A DNA stretch of 64,000 bases from Marinobacterium zhoushanense. GTDB taxonomy: Bacteria; Pseudomonadota; Gammaproteobacteria; Pseudomonadales; Balneatricaceae. The notes under the pieces were generated by a model that had not been told where the DNA came from, did no database searches, and was given only the letters and a program-made list of their open reading frames with translations. Location of the stretch: assembly GCF_014641945.1 (NCBI RefSeq), contig NZ_BMIJ01000004.1, positions 274,691 to 338,690 of the forward strand. Direction: 5' to 3'. Shown here one piece after another: positions 61,400 to 64,000 of the stretch. Position numbers and translations under genes: made by a program. Numbering within the stretch: position 1 is the first letter of the stretch; each line of letters starts with the position of its first letter.

Positions 61400-62616
61400 A
61401 GGGTGTATTCCGTTGATTGTGACTCAACGCTGCTCGGAGCTTGATCCTTGTTCCTGAAGCCGGGCCACCGATATAGGGGCCGGCCCGTCATTAGCTCCCA
61501 CTTCACAGCGGCATAAGTCATGCGACAAATCCCCTCCTTGATCCACACGGCCAAGCGGCCTCGACTGATGCGTTCGATCGGCCGGTCGTCACGATCGACA
61601 TATTGAATCAGCCCTTCATGCCGACCAAGTGAAACACAGCGGAAGGCATAGCCAAAATGGAAGGGTTTCAGGGCCTGGCCATCCAACAGCCGCCGCAGGT
61701 TCTCTCCTGCTCTCGCCCCTTGCGGCATAGCGGTCACACAGCCCATACGCAACCAATCGGCTCGCCCTCCCCTCACCCGACCGGCATCACCGGCGACGAA
61801 CAATCGCTCCTGCCCGGCCACCCGGAGGTACTCATCCGTTAGTACCCGCCCCTCCTCGTCTGTCGGCAGTCCCGCCTCCGCCGCCAAGGACGATACCCGG
61901 AAACCACCGGCCCAGAGACAACGGTCCACCGCAATACGCTCGCCATCTGCGCACACCAAGGCATCTGCCGTTACTCGATCGATTGTTCGGTTCTCCAGTA
62001 TGCAAATGTCCAATCGCTTCAGTACCTCGTACAGATGGCGATACGCCTTTGCGGACCAGCTCGACGTCAACGAGGATCCGCATACCAAACTGACATTCAG
62101 GTCCGGAAAGCCCTCCTTCAACTCCGTCGCACTCTCCAACGCGGTCAGCCCACCACCGACCACTGCAACATGCGCCTTGCGGCGAGCGAGCACCTCCGCT
62201 TCAGCGTAGACCTCTTGTACGGAACGCATGGAGGTGAAACGCCAGGCATGCTCTTCGACACCCGCGACCGAGCCGGCTATCCGACTGCCCAGGGCCAGTA
62301 CGAGGTAGTCATAGTGTAGGGTTCGGCGTTGATTTGACTGGAGAATGGTGACACATCGCTTGTCCGGATGCAGATGCTCAACCCGGCCCTGCAGGAAGCC
62401 GATGCCTCGCCGCTTCAACAGCCCTGCATAGCTCAACCTCTTCGGTTCACGGCCCGTCAGCACTTCATGGTAGCGAATACGTTGTTCAAAATGATTTCGA
62501 GCATCGACCAACGTGATATCAAGGCGGTGCCGATTGGAACGGGCCAAGCGGGCAGCACACATCAGACCGGCATAACCGCCGCCCAGGATCAGGATTCTCG
62601 GAGCCGTTTTCGTCAT
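61396..62616 (-). CDS. NDH-2-like NAD(P)/FAD oxidoreductase
   Basis: This 406-residue two-dinucleotide-fold flavoprotein has the FAD motif ILILGGGYAGLMCAARLA, LVLALGSRIAG, the NAD motif VAVVGGGLTALESATEL, and CWAGGF-like plus FVAGDAGRVRGG closures, as in type II NADH dehydrogenases. Physiological electron acceptor unknown. It is first in the ECF41 operon, directly behind an ECF41-type promoter, and its gene ends in an ATGA overlap with the sigma factor. It is the likely main target of that sigma. Confidence 0.9.
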   Translation of the reverse strand: MTKTAPRILILGGGYAGLMCAARLARSNRHRLDITLVDARNHFEQRIRYHEVLTGREPKRLSYAGLLKRRGIGFLQGRVEHLHPDKRCVTILQSNQRRTLHYDYLVLALGSRIAGSVAGVEEHAWRFTSMRSVQEVYAEAEVLARRKAHVAVVGGGLTALESATELKEGFPDLNVSLVCGSSLTSSWSAKAYRHLYEVLKRLDICILENRTIDRVTADALVCADGERIAVDRCLWAGGFRVSSLAAEAGLPTDEEGRVLTDEYLRVAGQERLFVAGDAGRVRGGRADWLRMGCVTAMPQGARAGENLRRLLDGQALKPFHFGYAFRCVSLGRHEGLIQYVDRDDRPIERISRGRLAVWIKEGICRMTYAAVKWELMTGRPLYRWPGFRNKDQAPSSVESQSTEYTL

Positions 62617-62650
62617 GGCGCATCCTCATAAGCTAAGACATTACCCGGAA

Positions 62651-62677
62651 GACGTTTGAGATCTCGGTTTTGTGACG
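62651..62677 (-). promoter_or_regulatory. ECF41-type promoter
   Basis: On the minus strand CGTCACA (62677-62671) and CGTC (62654-62651) are 16 bp apart, against the ECF41 consensus TGTCACA/CGTC: 6 of 7 and 4 of 4. The -10 lies 35 nt upstream of the oxidoreductase ATG, giving an autoregulated operon. Confidence 0.75.
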
Positions 62678-62718
62678 GTCGAGATGAAAAAGGCCGATTA
62701 TCTCTATACTGAGAGACA

Positions 62719-64000
62719 ATGCTGAAAGACCGGGCCCAGTATGAGAACAAGAGAGGCCGATACCCCTTGAGCCTGCGCGCGCGCAATCTGACCCGATTGG
62801 AGTCGGAAACCTTCGATGTACTGATCATCGGTGGCGGCATCAACGGCGCCGTCTCCGCCGCAGCGCTGTCCGCACGCGGCGCTCGCGTCGCGTTGATCGA
62901 CCGCGGCGACTTCGCCGGAGAAACCAGCTCCAACAGCTCCAACCTGGCCTGGGGCGGCATCAAGTATCTCGAAAGCGGCGAGCTGCTGCTGGTCGAGCGC
63001 CTCTGTTGTAGCCGCAACCAGCTGATGCGGGCCTACCCCTCAACGGTCAGGGAGATGCGCTTTCTCACCACCCTGCAACGCGGATTTCGCAAACCGGCCT
63101 GGATGCTCTACGCCGGTACCCTGCTGTACTGGGCGCTGGGCCGCTTCCACACCCGTGCACCTACACTGCTCAGTCGCGCCGACTTGAAACGACGCGAACA
63201 GGTGATCGACGACAGCGCGGCGGTGGGTGGCGTCGAGTACTCCGACTGCTACCTGCATGACAATGACGCCCGCTTCACTTTCAACTTCATCCGCACGGCG
63301 ATGGACTATGACTGCATCGCCGCCAACTACGTGGAAGCGGTGGGGTTCGCGCGGGATACCCGGGGCTGGTGCATCGACGCGCGTGATAGAGAGACTGGCG
63401 CCCCGCTGCAGATCCGGGCCCAGACCCTGATCAACGCCTGCGGCCCCTGGGCCGACAGCGTCAATGCCGAAGCCGGGATCGACACCGAGTATCACCACCT
63501 GTTCTCCAAGGGCGTGCACCTGATTGTCGACCGCATCACCGACAGCAACCGCATCCTCACCTTCTTCGCCAGCGATGGCCGCCTGTTCTTCGTCATCCCC
63601 ATGGGCCCCAAAACCTGTATCGGCACCACCGATACCCAGGTGGATCGACCGGAAGCGACAATCTCTGAAGAGGACCGGCACTTCATTCTCGATAATGCCA
63701 ACCACCTGCTGCAGCTGGATAAGCCGCTGAGCGATGAGGACGTGATCGCTGAACGCTGCGGCGTGCGTCCCTTGGCGGTCAGCAACCAGGGTGACCAGAC
63801 GGCGGACTGGGTCAGGCTGTCGCGCCAACACCGGATCGATGTGGATCGACTGCACCGTCATCTGAGCATCTACGGTGGCAAGCTGACCGATTGCCTCAAC
63901 GTGGGCGAGGAGGTGTGCCGGGCAGTAACCGAACTTGGCGTCGATCTGCCCTACCGCAAACGCAAATGGTATGGTGAGCCCCATATCAGTCTCTATCGGG
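62719..64000 (+). CDS. glpD: Aerobic glycerol-3-phosphate dehydrogenase, 3' end beyond window
   Basis: 427 codons are open to the window edge. The FAD motif DVLIIGGGINGAVSAAALSA, SSNLAWGGIKYLESGE, NACGPWADSVN, FVIPMGPKTCIGTTDT and SIYGGKLTD are GlpD signatures. It oxidises sn-glycerol 3-phosphate to dihydroxyacetone phosphate and feeds membrane quinone. About 80-100 residues of the C-terminal domain are probably missing. The ATG at 62719 has GAGAG upstream. A TTG at 62767 is an alternative. It diverges from the ECF41 operon. Confidence 0.9.
   Translation, partial: MLKDRAQYENKRGRYPLSLRARNLTRLESETFDVLIIGGGINGAVSAAALSARGARVALIDRGDFAGETSSNSSNLAWGGIKYLESGELLLVERLCCSRNQLMRAYPSTVREMRFLTTLQRGFRKPAWMLYAGTLLYWALGRFHTRAPTLLSRADLKRREQVIDDSAAVGGVEYSDCYLHDNDARFTFNFIRTAMDYDCIAANYVEAVGFARDTRGWCIDARDRETGAPLQIRAQTLINACGPWADSVNAEAGIDTEYHHLFSKGVHLIVDRITDSNRILTFFASDGRLFFVIPMGPKTCIGTTDTQVDRPEATISEEDRHFILDNANHLLQLDKPLSDEDVIAERCGVRPLAVSNQGDQTADWVRLSRQHRIDVDRLHRHLSIYGGKLTDCLNVGEEVCRAVTELGVDLPYRKRKWYGEPHISLYR

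Noticed and set aside
1..64000. CRISPR arrays, insertion sequences, prophage or integrase genes
   Set aside because: No regular spacer-repeat pattern, transposase or integrase protein was found. The only tandem repeat is the tRNA array, and no integrase or att duplication accompanies it.

Overview
The window is chromosomal DNA of a gammaproteobacterium, most likely a marine or sediment Oceanospirillales/Pseudomonadales-type organism. The evidence is the housekeeping gene set and order: rlmL next to rmf and pyrD, Syd, EpmC, SlyD, HtpX, RlmL, PdxB, AlaA, TtcA, RecQ, and a pepN, DUF2797, yeaC, rhomboid, phosphatase, nadK block. Composition is even, genes are dense, and many are coupled by ATGA or TGATG overlaps. 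I see no insertion sequence, prophage, integrase or CRISPR array. Genus cannot be settled from the sequence alone.

Layout. 0.3-3.3 kb: an ATP-grasp GshB homologue overlaps a two-domain N-formylglutamate-amidohydrolase/DUF1704 'QEGLA' metallopeptidase. 3.7-6.4 kb: a tandem-receiver response regulator faces a chemoreceptor. 6.5-11.1 kb: an operon of MoxR ATPase, DUF58 protein, TgpA transglutaminase and a YgjP-type metallopeptidase. 11.2-13.5 kb: an exported glutathione peroxidase, a flavoprotein and SlyD. 13.6-19.2 kb: amtB, rlmL, rmf, pyrD, DUF2835. 19.3-24.7 kb: BatD, a K+ channel, a sugar-epimerase-like protein, riboflavin synthase, hemerythrin and a HAD phosphatase. 24.7-34.1 kb: an AlbA_2 protein, pepN, DUF2797, yeaC, glpG, phosphatase, nadK, a PLP desulfhydrase and DoxX. 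34.4-35.3 kb: seven alternating tRNA-Asp(GTC)/tRNA-Val(TAC) genes, with tRNA remnants in the spacers. 35.6-44.6 kb: syd, ferredoxin, 3-methyladenine glycosylase, alaA, a methyltransferase, htpX, an AcoX/NAD-kinase-like protein, a PilZ protein, pdxB. 45-46.6 kb: a copper-delivery operon (membrane protein, SCO, PCu(A)C). 46.6-54 kb: epmC, a lipoprotein, a SoxYZ-like fusion, a sigma-54 activator, and divergently cydABX. 54-60 kb: flavin reductase, ttcA, an anchored zincin, yqaA, recQ, yecA. 60-62.6 kb: an ECF41 sigma operon. From 62.7 kb a glpD gene runs off the end.

The most interesting parts are four. First, the ATP-grasp plus FGase-DUF1704 pair, which looks like a peptide ligase/peptidase couple. 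Second, the cyd locus: a PAS-Cys4 sigma-54 activator lies next to a SoxYZ-like fusion that has lost its substrate-carrying cysteine, and diverges from cydABX, which carries a good sigma-54 promoter and upstream palindromes. Third, a complete ECF41 module with DGGGK and NPDKL motifs and a matching autoregulatory promoter. Fourth, the tRNA array, which shows a compensatory acceptor-stem pair change and collapsed tRNA copies.

Genes were identified by reading proteins against remembered family signatures. No database search was run, so identities of weakly conserved proteins and all promoter/operator calls are inferences.
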